Shown here in pieces: positions 25,561-33,151 of a DNA stretch of 64,000 bases (within the stretch, counting starts at the first letter, position 1; every line of letters begins with the position of its first letter). The notes beneath the pieces were generated by a model, which made no database searches, was not told the DNA's origin, and saw nothing but the letters and a program-made list of their open reading frames with translations. The stretch is from Actinomycetota bacterium. GTDB taxonomy: Bacteria; Actinomycetota; Acidimicrobiia; Acidimicrobiales; AC-14. Location of the stretch: assembly GCA_005888325.1 (NCBI GenBank), contig VAWU01000023.1, positions 1 through 64,000 on the forward strand, in the 5' to 3' direction. A program made the position numbers and the translations under genes.

Positions 25561-25713
25561 GAGTTTCAAGCGTTTTCCTCCTGAGACGACGCGGTGGAGT
25601 GGCGGCGGGGTGACGCGTGTGAGAGCCGGATAGCGGATGCTGCGAGCATGTCGCGCCCTCGTAAACCCCCTCCCGACGTCACAAATCCGAAAGCGGTCAG
25701 TGACGCCTGCGTC

Positions 25714-25743
25714 ATCATTGTTGACCGGGCGCGCCGGTGTCAA
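25714..25743 (-). promoter_or_regulatory. promoter of array member 3 (TTGACA-18-AATGAT)
   Basis: TTGACA (25738-25743) and AATGAT (25714-25719) on the minus strand, 18-nt spacer, followed by a perfect TGACGC-CT-GCGTCA palindrome (25701-25714) at the expected transcription start. The duplicated copy upstream of member 2 supports both calls. Confidence 0.7.
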
Positions 25744-25750
25744 TGTCGCC

Positions 25751-26461
25751 TCAGCGGGGCGCGGTGGTCGCGGGCGGAGCCGTCGTGGTGGTGGGGACCG
25801 GGATGAAGTCGGGCTTCCTCGGCGGGGCCGGCGGCGCGTTGACGTCGGCGTCGCTCACGTCGGTGGTATAGGCGACCGCGATCTCCTGGTACGGGTCGTC
25901 CTTCGTGCCGCCCGAGTAGTAGAGGACCGCGCCGACCTCGTTGACGCACGTCTGCGACTCGACCACCGCCTCGGTCGCGTTGTACGACCAGCAGTCGACC
26001 ACCTGGCCCAGGATCTTGCGCGCGGTCGGGTGCCCGCCGGCTTCGTGGGCGATGCCGAGCTGGCGCTGGTAGTCGGGGCCCAGGTTCTGGCGGAACGAGA
26101 AGCCCTGGGGGGGCGTGTCCTCCTCGCACTGGAACGCCGATCCGTTCTGCCTGCACGCGATGAGCGAGCCGCTGCCGGACGCGTAGTGGCGGGTGTTGCC
26201 GGTGGTGGCCATCGTGTCGACGCGGGCCTTGCCACCCTTCCAGTACGAGGTCACGCGCTTCAGCCCCGCGCCCTGGGCGTCGTAGGTGACCTTGAAGCTC
26301 GCCTCCGGCAAGCGGTTGATGTCGGCGTACACGGCCTGCATGGTGCCGCGCTTCACGGCGGCCTTGGAGTCGTTCCCGCACGCGGCGAGCGCCAGAGCGA
26401 TGAGCACGGTCACCGCGGCGATTCCCTTCAACGGCGTGCCCTCGAACGGCGTGCGCTTCAT
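25751..26461 (-). CDS. lipoprotein of unknown function
   Basis: A 236-residue exported protein. Start ATG 26461 (MKRTPFEG) gives a Lys/Arg n-region, hydrophobic core and lipobox ALAAC; GATACT ends 6 nt upstream, which favours it over earlier in-frame ATG codons. The mature part has KVTYDAQGAGLKRVTSYWKGGKARVD near residue 60, like LppX/LolA-type or sensor-like lipoproteins that measure or carry something hydrophobic. It also holds five Cys (LIACRQ, FQCEED, VDCWSY, QTCVNE) and a Pro/Thr-rich tail PVPTTTTAPPATTAPR. The family is not certain. It is divergent from the epimerase gene and ends 8 nt before the member 3 promoter. Confidence 0.75.
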   Translation of the reverse strand: MKRTPFEGTPLKGIAAVTVLIALALAACGNDSKAAVKRGTMQAVYADINRLPEASFKVTYDAQGAGLKRVTSYWKGGKARVDTMATTGNTRHYASGSGSLIACRQNGSAFQCEEDTPPQGFSFRQNLGPDYQRQLGIAHEAGGHPTARKILGQVVDCWSYNATEAVVESQTCVNEVGAVLYYSGGTKDDPYQEIAVAYTTDVSDADVNAPPAPPRKPDFIPVPTTTTAPPATTAPR

Positions 26462-26467
26462 GCGCGC

Positions 26468-26473
26468 AGTATC
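26468..26473 (-). promoter_or_regulatory. -10 box GATACT of a leaderless promoter
   Basis: GATACT is 6 nt before ATG 26461; weaker than the TANNNT cases because the first base is G. Confidence 0.35.
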
Positions 26474-26544
26474 GCTCATCGTGCCGGGCGGCGAGTCGCG
26501 GGCTGGCGCCGGCGCGTCCGAGGGACGCAGTATCGCCGTCACTC

Positions 26545-27483
26545 ATGCGGGCACTGGTAACCGGCGGCGCCGGGTTCATCGGCTCGAACCTCGTCGGCGC
26601 GCTCGTCGACGCCGGCGGTGACGTCGTCGTGCTCGACGACCTCTCCACGGGCTTCGCGGAGAACATCGCCGGCGCCGCCACGGTCGTCGAGGGCGAGGTG
26701 TCCGACCCCGATGCTGTCGCCCGGGCGGTGGCGGGGTGCGAGATCGTCTTTCACCTGGCTGCCCATCGAGCCGTGCTGCGGTCGGTCGAGCAGCCCCTCG
26801 AGACCGACCGGGCCAACGTCGGGGGCACCCTCACCGTCCTGGTCGCGGCGCGCGACGCCGGAGCCCGGCGCGTCGTCTACGCGTCGTCGTCCTCGGTGTA
26901 CGGCGGCGCCGAGCAGCTCCCGACACCCGAGACGGCGCCGCTGCTGCCCCGCTCGCCGTACGCGGTCTCGAAGCTCGCGGGAGAGCACTACTGCCGCGTG
27001 TTCTGGGAGCTGTTCGGGCTGGAGACGGTCGCGTTGCGGTACTTCAACGTCTACGGGCCCAGGCAGCGCCCCGACAGCCGTTACGCGGCGGTGATCCCGC
27101 TGTTCGTCGACGCGCTCTTGCGCGGCGTGCCGCCGGAGGTGCACGGCGACGGCCTGCAGAGCCGGGACTTCACGTTCGTCGCCGACGCGGTCGCCGCCAA
27201 CCTGCGCGCGGCAGAGGCGCCCGCACGGCGCTGCGCGGGGCGCGCGTACAACGTGGCGGGCGGGGCGGCGTACTCGCTGCTCGACCTCCTCGCCATCCTC
27301 GAGCGCATCATCGGCGTCGGCGTGCCGCCGTCGTTCGCCGCACCCCGCGCCGGCGACGTGCGTCACACGCAGGCGGACATCGGCGCCGCCGCAGCCGAGC
27401 TCGGGCACCGCCCGTCGGTGTCGTTCGAGGAGGGACTGGCACGCACGGTCGAGTGGTTCCGTGCGCGGGGAGTCAGCCGGTGA
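26545..27483 (+). CDS. NAD-dependent epimerase/dehydratase (UDP-glucose 4-epimerase-like)
   Basis: A 312-residue extended SDR acting on nucleotide sugars in the cytoplasm. The NAD-binding GGAGFIGSNLV is at residue 7, VFHLAAHRAV near residue 68, the Ser-rich YASSSSVYG near residue 112, and the catalytic YAVSK near residue 140. The substrate-domain signatures RYFNVYGPRQRPDSRYAAVI and RDFTFVADAV follow. It is probably an epimerase or 4,6-dehydratase-type enzyme feeding the neighbouring glycosyltransferases; the precise sugar cannot be read. It overlaps the end of the convergent GT4 gene by 11 nt. Confidence 0.92.
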   Translation: MRALVTGGAGFIGSNLVGALVDAGGDVVVLDDLSTGFAENIAGAATVVEGEVSDPDAVARAVAGCEIVFHLAAHRAVLRSVEQPLETDRANVGGTLTVLVAARDAGARRVVYASSSSVYGGAEQLPTPETAPLLPRSPYAVSKLAGEHYCRVFWELFGLETVALRYFNVYGPRQRPDSRYAAVIPLFVDALLRGVPPEVHGDGLQSRDFTFVADAVAANLRAAEAPARRCAGRAYNVAGGAAYSLLDLLAILERIIGVGVPPSFAAPRAGDVRHTQADIGAAAAELGHRPSVSFEEGLARTVEWFRARGVSR

Positions 27484-28609
27484 GCCGGTCGTAGGTCGCC
27501 TCGATGTGGCGCACGGCGTCGACGATGTCGTACTGGAGGCCGCGCCGCAGGGCCGCCTCGGCCATGCGCCCGCGCAGCTCGGGGTCGGTCGCCAGCGCTT
27601 CGAGCGCGGCGGCCAGCAGGTCGGGTCGTGACGGCGGCACGACGAGGCCCTCGACCCCCTGGCGCACGGCCACCACGGGCAGCCCCACCGCCAGCGCCTC
27701 CATCAGCGCCACCGGATAGCCCTCGTAGAGGGACGCGAGGGTGAAGATGTCGCAGGCCGCGAGCACGCGCAGCGCGTCGTCCCGGTAGCCGAGGAAGCGG
27801 AACCGGTCTCCGAGGCCGAGCTCCGCGTGACGCGCCCGGATCTCGGCCTCGAGCGGCCCCTGGCCGACCGCCACGACGCGCAGCTGCGGCACGCGGTCGG
27901 CCACGATGCGGACCGCGGCCAGCAGGTCGGGGTAGCCCTTCTGGGCGCGGAAGTTGGCGATGGTGCCCACCACCACGTCGTCGGGCCCGAAGCCCAGCTC
28001 GCCGCGCACCGCTTCCCGCTGGGCGCGGACCGCCCGGGCGGCGTCGACCGCGGTGCCGTGCACGACCGTTCGCACCCCGGCGCGCAGCCGGCGCGGGACG
28101 GATCGCCGGACGTCGTCGGAGACCGCGAGGTGGGCGTCGTCGAGCGAGAAGGTGACGGCGTTGACGACACGCGTCGGGAAGACGTAGCTCCACCATTCGT
28201 TGTGCTCCGTCGTGACGACGCGCGGTCGCTGCGCCTTCGGCAGCGTGCGCACGACGAGTCGAGCCACTCCCGCGACCATCGGCGAGTGGAGGTGGAGAAT
28301 GTCGTAGCCGGGCGTGATCAGGAGCCGGCGCAGGCGAGCGGGCCATCCGACGTCGCAGGGCCGGCGCACGTCGAGGCAGTGCACGGTGACGCCCGCGGCG
28401 CGCAGGTCGTCGGTCAGCGCGTCCTTCCAGGGGAGGAGGTAGGCGACCGAGATCGCGAACCGCGTGTGGTCGTGGGCCCGGGCGGCGGAGAGAAGCAGCC
28501 GCTCGGCACCCCCGGGGCCGAGGCCCTTGATGAGCCAGAGCACCCGGACCCGGCCGCCGGCTCCTCCGCGGCGGCCTCCGGGGCCGGGGGCGCCCTCCGG
28601 GCCGCTCAT
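27473..28609 (-). CDS. GT4-family glycosyltransferase
   Basis: A 378-residue GT-B cytoplasmic glycosyltransferase. VLWLIKGLGPGGAERLLLSAA near residue 25 is the GGAE acceptor-side loop of GT4, LHLHSPMVAGVARL and VTTEHNEWW follow, and the C-terminal half has VGTIANFRAQKGYPDLL, FLGYRDD, and LYEGYPVALMEALAVGLPV. The last carries the EGxPxxxxEA donor-binding motif near residue 290. It probably adds a sugar to the lipid-linked repeat unit. ATG 28609 was chosen; a TTG at 28627 would add six residues. Divergent from the AsnB gene with 17 nt between starts. Confidence 0.92.
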   Translation of the reverse strand: MSGPEGAPGPGGRRGGAGGRVRVLWLIKGLGPGGAERLLLSAARAHDHTRFAISVAYLLPWKDALTDDLRAAGVTVHCLDVRRPCDVGWPARLRRLLITPGYDILHLHSPMVAGVARLVVRTLPKAQRPRVVTTEHNEWWSYVFPTRVVNAVTFSLDDAHLAVSDDVRRSVPRRLRAGVRTVVHGTAVDAARAVRAQREAVRGELGFGPDDVVVGTIANFRAQKGYPDLLAAVRIVADRVPQLRVVAVGQGPLEAEIRARHAELGLGDRFRFLGYRDDALRVLAACDIFTLASLYEGYPVALMEALAVGLPVVAVRQGVEGLVVPPSRPDLLAAALEALATDPELRGRMAEAALRRGLQYDIVDAVRHIEATYDRLTG

Positions 28610-28626
28610 GGGAGGATCACCCGGCA

Positions 28627-30561
28627 ATGTGTGGCATCGCCGGCCTGCTCGACGTGTCCCGCGGGACCTCGGCCGCCGACCTCGAGGCGGTCGCGCTCGA
28701 CATGGCGGACACCCTGCACCGGCGCGGGCCCGACGACCGAGGCGCGTGGGCCGACCCCGGCGCGGGTGTGGCGCTGGCGTCGAGGCGCCTCGCCATCGTC
28801 GACCTGTCGCCGCTCGGACATCAGCCCATGGTGTCAGCCTGCGGCCGCTTCACCGTCGCCTACAACGGTGAGGTCTACAACCACCGCGCCCTCCGAGCCG
28901 ACCTGGAGGGGGCCGGTTACGAGTTCCGCAGTCACTCCGACACCGAGGTGCTGCTGGCCGCCGTGTGCGTCTGGGGCCTCGACGGCGCGCTCGCCCGTTG
29001 CAACGGCATGTTCGCCTTCGCGCTCTGGGACCGCGAGGCGCGCTCGTTGCACCTCGTGCGCGACCGGCTCGGGGAGAAGCCGCTGTACTACGGCCGGGTC
29101 GGGCGGCGCGTGGTCTTCGGCTCCGAGCTCAAGGCGCTCCGCGCCCACCCCGGCTTCGCTCCGGACGTCGACCGCGACGCGCTCGCCGTCTACCTGCGGC
29201 TCTCCTATGTCCCATCGCCGCACACGATCTACCGCGGCGTGCACAAGCTGCCGCCGGGCACCGTTCTCACCCTGGGGCCCGATCTCGGCCCAACGCTGCC
29301 CGCGCCCCGGCGCTACTGGTCGCTCGCCAACGCGGTCGACGAGGCCGTCTCGCACCCGTTCGAGGGCTCGGCCGAGGACGCGTGCGAGGAGGTGGACGGC
29401 CTGCTCCGCGACGCGGTGGCGAGCCGCATGCAGGCCGACGTGCCGCTCGGCGCATTCCTGTCGGGCGGTGTCGACTCGTCGACCGTCGTCGCCCTCATGC
29501 AGGCGCAGAGCGACCGACCCGTGCGCACTTTCACGATCGCCATGCCCGCGGCCGGCTTCGACGAGTCGCGCGAGGCGCGCGCCGTGGCCCGGCACCTCGG
29601 CACCGACCACACGAGCGTCGAGCTCACGCCGAGCGACGCGCTCGCGCTCGTGCCGCGCCTGCCCGAGCTCTACGACGAGCCCTTCGCCGATCCCTCGCAG
29701 CTGCCCACCCTGCTGGTGTCGCAGGTGGCCCGGCGCGACGTGACGGTGGCGCTCTCCGGCGACGGAGGCGACGAGGTGTTCGCGGGATACAACCGCCACG
29801 TGATGGGGCGCCGGCTCTGGCACCCGCTCGAGCGGGTGCCCCGCCCGGTGCGGTCGGCGGTGGGCAGCGCGCTGTTGCGCGTGCCCCCGTCGTGGTGGGA
29901 TCGCGGCGCCGGGCGCCTGCCGGCGCGCGCGACGGTCCGCAACGCGGGCGACAAGCTGCAGAAGCTCGGCGGTCTGTTGGGCGCTACGAGCGCCCTCGAG
30001 CGCTATCGCGTGTTCATCAGCCAGTGGCCCGAGCCGGCGGGGCTCGTCGTCGGGGCCAAGGAGCCGCGCACCCTCCTCACCGATGCCGCGCACTGGCCGC
30101 CCGGTCTCGACGCGACCGAGCTGATGGTCTTCCTCGACACCGCGGTCTCTCTCCCCGACGACATGCTCACCAAGGTCGACCGGGCGAGCATGGGTGCGAG
30201 CCTCGAAGCGCGGGTACCGCTGCTCGACCACCGGGTGGTCGAGCTCGCGTGGCGGCTCCCGCTCGACATGCGTATCCGGGGCCGCGAGGGCAAGTGGGTG
30301 CTGCGCCGGGTGCTCGACCGCTACGTCCCCCGGGCCCTCGTCAGCCGCCCGAAGATGGGGTTCGACCCGCCGCTCGGCGAGTGGCTGCGCGGGCCGCTGC
30401 GCGAGTGGGCCGAAGGCCTGCTCGACGAGCGACGGCTGCGCCGCGAGGGCTTCATCGAGCCGGCGCCGGTGCGCGCCGCCTGGGACGAGCACCTCAGCGG
30501 CCGACGCAACTGGGACTACCGCCTCTGGGCGGTCCTCATGTTCGAGGCCTGGCTGGGTTGA
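28627..30561 (+). CDS. asnB: asparagine synthase (glutamine-hydrolysing) family amidotransferase
   Basis: A 644-residue protein with a class II glutamine amidotransferase domain (Cys2 nucleophile in MCGIAGL; RRLAIVDLSPLGHQP; NGEVYNH) and a C-terminal AsnB ATP-pyrophosphatase domain with the PP-loop SGGVDSSTV near residue 279 and SGDGGDEVFAGYNRH near residue 378. The protein may make asparagine, but in polysaccharide loci this family commonly amidates sugar carboxyls or other surface components; context points to the latter. GGGAGG lies about 11 nt before the ATG. Complete, no missing key residue. Confidence 0.93.
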   Translation: MCGIAGLLDVSRGTSAADLEAVALDMADTLHRRGPDDRGAWADPGAGVALASRRLAIVDLSPLGHQPMVSACGRFTVAYNGEVYNHRALRADLEGAGYEFRSHSDTEVLLAAVCVWGLDGALARCNGMFAFALWDREARSLHLVRDRLGEKPLYYGRVGRRVVFGSELKALRAHPGFAPDVDRDALAVYLRLSYVPSPHTIYRGVHKLPPGTVLTLGPDLGPTLPAPRRYWSLANAVDEAVSHPFEGSAEDACEEVDGLLRDAVASRMQADVPLGAFLSGGVDSSTVVALMQAQSDRPVRTFTIAMPAAGFDESREARAVARHLGTDHTSVELTPSDALALVPRLPELYDEPFADPSQLPTLLVSQVARRDVTVALSGDGGDEVFAGYNRHVMGRRLWHPLERVPRPVRSAVGSALLRVPPSWWDRGAGRLPARATVRNAGDKLQKLGGLLGATSALERYRVFISQWPEPAGLVVGAKEPRTLLTDAAHWPPGLDATELMVFLDTAVSLPDDMLTKVDRASMGASLEARVPLLDHRVVELAWRLPLDMRIRGREGKWVLRRVLDRYVPRALVSRPKMGFDPPLGEWLRGPLREWAEGLLDERRLRREGFIEPAPVRAAWDEHLSGRRNWDYRLWAVLMFEAWLG

Positions 30562-30579
30562 CGCCGTGGCCGCGGCCCG

Positions 30580-32163
30580 TCACGCGTTGACCTTCTCGAA
30601 CACGAGCGCGGACAGCGACGGGTCACGGATGCGCTTGGCGCGGTCGCGCGACCTGGCGTGGCCCACCACGCGCAGCCGCGGGTCGCGGCGCAGGGCCCGC
30701 TCCCACTGCTGCGACCGCGCCTGGAACAGCTCGACGTACTCGGGATTGTGCGTGGCGATCGTCTCCACCGGTTGGAGCAGGGCGACCCGCGCGCCGACCG
30801 GGAGGCGGTCGACGAGGGGCACCAGGTCGTGCGCCGGTGTGCTGCGCCGGAGTCGTTCGACGACATCTCGCCAGTCGAACACGTCGTCGTCGGGCACCGG
30901 GCCCATCGGCGTGGCGAACCGGAAGTGACCGCGGAGGTAGTAGTGCACCACCGGCACCTGCTCGGGATGCGCGGAGACCACGAGGTCGCCTGCACGCAGC
31001 TGGGGCCTCAGCCGCGCCGCGATCTCCTTCACGTTGGCTCGGATGTCGAGCCGGGGACGCGGTCCGTGCTGGAACGCGCTGACCGGGCCCACCCACGCGA
31101 TGACGATGATCGCGGTCATCGCGATACCCGCCCACCCTGCACGGGCCAGCCCGACGGCGGCGACGAGGAGGGCCGCGCCGGTCACGGCCACCAGGTAGCG
31201 CGTCGCCCAGTTCGGCTCGAACTGCGAGACGAGCCATCCCAGCAGCAAGGGCGCCACGACGAGCACCGCGCCGGCGACGACCGCGGCGGTCTGGCGCCAA
31301 CGGAGCCGCGGCGATCGAATGAAGCCGAACAACGCGACCAGCCCGACGACGCCCGCCGCGGTCACCGTGCCCATGACCGCACCCGCCGCGTCGATGAGGT
31401 CGTTGACACCGGGCACGGGCGACCAGGGCGCACCCGTGTGGCGCGTCTGGTCGAGAAGGGTCGGCAACCAGGGAAGGAAGAGGGCGCCGACCGCACCGAA
31501 CGCCAGCGCGGCATCGACCACGAGCCGACGACGATCGACTCGCAGCAACGCGATCGGCACGAGGGCCAGCGCCGCTCCCGCAACGAGGTACAGGCCCCAG
31601 TTGTGCGTGTACAGCAGCAGGGTCGTGCTGGCGACGAACGCAGGGAGCATGCGCCGACGGCCGAACGCGAACGCATGGAGGAACGTCGCCACCATCAGCA
31701 GGGCCAGCAGCGCCACCAGCGTGTACGAACGGGCCTCGAAGCTGAACGCGCTCAGCAGGGGGTTCGCCGCGGTCAACACCGCGCAGATCCAGCCCGCCTT
31801 CCGCCCGAAGAGGCTCCACCCGGCCCACAGCGCAGTCGGGATCATGGCCAGCCCGAACACGAGCGAGAGGGTGTGCAGTGCCACCTCGCTCCGCCCGAAG
31901 GCCGCCATCCATCCCTTGAGCAGCAGGTAGTAGAGGGGAGGCGCGCCGTCGCCGAGCAGCACCTGGTGCAGCTTGCCGAGCGGCTTGGACGCCACGCCGA
32001 CCGACAACCCCTCGTCGATCCACAACCACACGCGCACGCCCTTCCATCGCACGAGGCCGGCTGCCGTCACTAGCGCGGCGAGGACCCAGAGGTCGAGCGG
32101 TCGGGGTCGCGCTCGCGCGCGCGCGATCCGGGAAGAGGGCTCGGCTACCGCGGTTGCTGCGAT
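30580..32163 (-). CDS. GT-C membrane glycosyltransferase, probable ATC start
   Basis: A roughly 527-residue GT-C enzyme. The first outer loop carries WLWIDEGLSVGVASKP with the Asp-Glu catalytic pair, followed by GDGAPPLYYLLLKGW, FEARSYTLVALLAL and about 11 helices; the last 150 residues are an outer domain (LRAGDLVVSAHPEQVPVVHYY). It is paralogous to the gene starting 33152. The first canonical start, GTG 32070, cuts the first helix. Homology to the paralog extends upstream (RPLDLWVLAALVTAAG), and no NTG codon exists there. ATC 32163, three codons after an in-frame TAA and 8 nt after TAGAGT, restores the helix. Hence the coordinate given; GTG 32070 is the alternative. Confidence 0.82.
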   Translation of the reverse strand: MAATAVAEPSSRIARARARPRPLDLWVLAALVTAAGLVRWKGVRVWLWIDEGLSVGVASKPLGKLHQVLLGDGAPPLYYLLLKGWMAAFGRSEVALHTLSLVFGLAMIPTALWAGWSLFGRKAGWICAVLTAANPLLSAFSFEARSYTLVALLALLMVATFLHAFAFGRRRMLPAFVASTTLLLYTHNWGLYLVAGAALALVPIALLRVDRRRLVVDAALAFGAVGALFLPWLPTLLDQTRHTGAPWSPVPGVNDLIDAAGAVMGTVTAAGVVGLVALFGFIRSPRLRWRQTAAVVAGAVLVVAPLLLGWLVSQFEPNWATRYLVAVTGAALLVAAVGLARAGWAGIAMTAIIVIAWVGPVSAFQHGPRPRLDIRANVKEIAARLRPQLRAGDLVVSAHPEQVPVVHYYLRGHFRFATPMGPVPDDDVFDWRDVVERLRRSTPAHDLVPLVDRLPVGARVALLQPVETIATHNPEYVELFQARSQQWERALRRDPRLRVVGHARSRDRAKRIRDPSLSALVFEKVNA

Positions 32164-32171
32164 GGGGGCTT

Positions 32172-32177
32172 ACTCTA
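32172..32177 (-). promoter_or_regulatory. -10 box TAGAGT before an ATC start
   Basis: TAGAGT on the minus strand, 8 nt upstream of ATC 32163. Same TANNNT spacing as leaderless NTG starts in the window. Confidence 0.4.
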
Positions 32178-32208
32178 CGCGGGTGCTGCGCGCCGACCGC
32201 CTCGCCCG

Positions 32209-33051
32209 GTGAGCCCGGAGCGCGACACGCCACTCGTGAGCATCGTCGTGCCCACCTACGACCGCGCCGGCTTCCTGACCGAGGCGCTCGCGTCGGTGGT
32301 GGCCCAGACGGTGGAGGACTGGGAGTGCGTCGTGGTGGACGACGGCAGCCCAGAGCCGGTCTCGCTGCCCGAGTCAGTGGACCCGCGCATACGGCTCGTG
32401 CGCCGCTCGCGGAACGGCGGCCCGGCAGCGGCGCGCAACACGGGGCTGCTCGAGGCGCGCGGCGCGTTCCTCACCTTCCTCGACGACGACGACCTCTACA
32501 CCCCCGACCGGCTGGCGCTGGGCCTCCAGGGCGTGGCGCGGGCGCCGGTGGCCGTGTGCTGGGTCCAATTCCTGGACGAGCTCGGCACGGAGCGCGGACG
32601 CCGGCTCGAGGGTGACGTCTCCGACACCATCCTCGACGGCCTCACACCGTCGCTCGGCGCGGTCACGCTGCCCCGTGAGCTCGCGCTCGCATTCGACGAG
32701 CGACTCGACAACATGGAGGACGTCGACTGGTGGCTACGCACCGCGAAGGCCCACCGGTTCACGACCGTGCCCCGCGTCGGCTACCTGTTCCGCCGGCACC
32801 CGGGCGCCCGGCACCGCACCGACGCGGCCAGCCGCGTCGCGGACAACCTCCGGTACCTCGAGCGGGAGGCCGACTACTTCGATCACCACCCGCGCGCCGC
32901 CGCGCTGCGGTGGAAGCGGGTTGGCCTCCTGGCCGAGGCGGCCGGCGACCGGCGCCAGGCGCGGCGCGCCTACGCGCGCGCCCTGCGCCGCCGGCCCGCC
33001 CCGGCAACCGTGAAGCACCTCCTCCGCGTGCTGCCGCCGAGCCGCCCATGA
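32209..33051 (+). CDS. GT2-family glycosyltransferase
   Basis: A 280-residue GT-A enzyme. VSIVVPTYDRAGFLTEALASVVAQT starts the nucleotide-binding domain, VVVDDGSPEP the next, NGGPAAARNTGL and the DDDD metal-binding motif (FLDDDDLYTPDRL) near residue 90 are complete, and the EDVDWWLR segment near residue 165 supplies the catalytic base region. The C-terminal 80 residues are a basic helical tail, possibly membrane-associating. The GTG start follows CTCGCCCG without a clear Shine-Dalgarno. It lies between two paralogous GT-C genes. Confidence 0.9.
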   Translation: MSPERDTPLVSIVVPTYDRAGFLTEALASVVAQTVEDWECVVVDDGSPEPVSLPESVDPRIRLVRRSRNGGPAAARNTGLLEARGAFLTFLDDDDLYTPDRLALGLQGVARAPVAVCWVQFLDELGTERGRRLEGDVSDTILDGLTPSLGAVTLPRELALAFDERLDNMEDVDWWLRTAKAHRFTTVPRVGYLFRRHPGARHRTDAASRVADNLRYLEREADYFDHHPRAAALRWKRVGLLAEAAGDRRQARRAYARALRRRPAPATVKHLLRVLPPSRP

Positions 33052-33151
33052 ACCGTTCGACGGGCGGGGGTGAAGGCGCTCCGTTCCCTCGGTACCATCA
33101 GAGAGGGCAGCCGGGCGTTCTCGCGGGGCGCCGACCGACGTGAGGGGTTCC

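Noticed and set aside
25561-25743. N-terminal extension of array member 3 to 25743
   Set aside because: It would run through the promoter and put 61 unrelated residues ahead of a perfect signal peptide.
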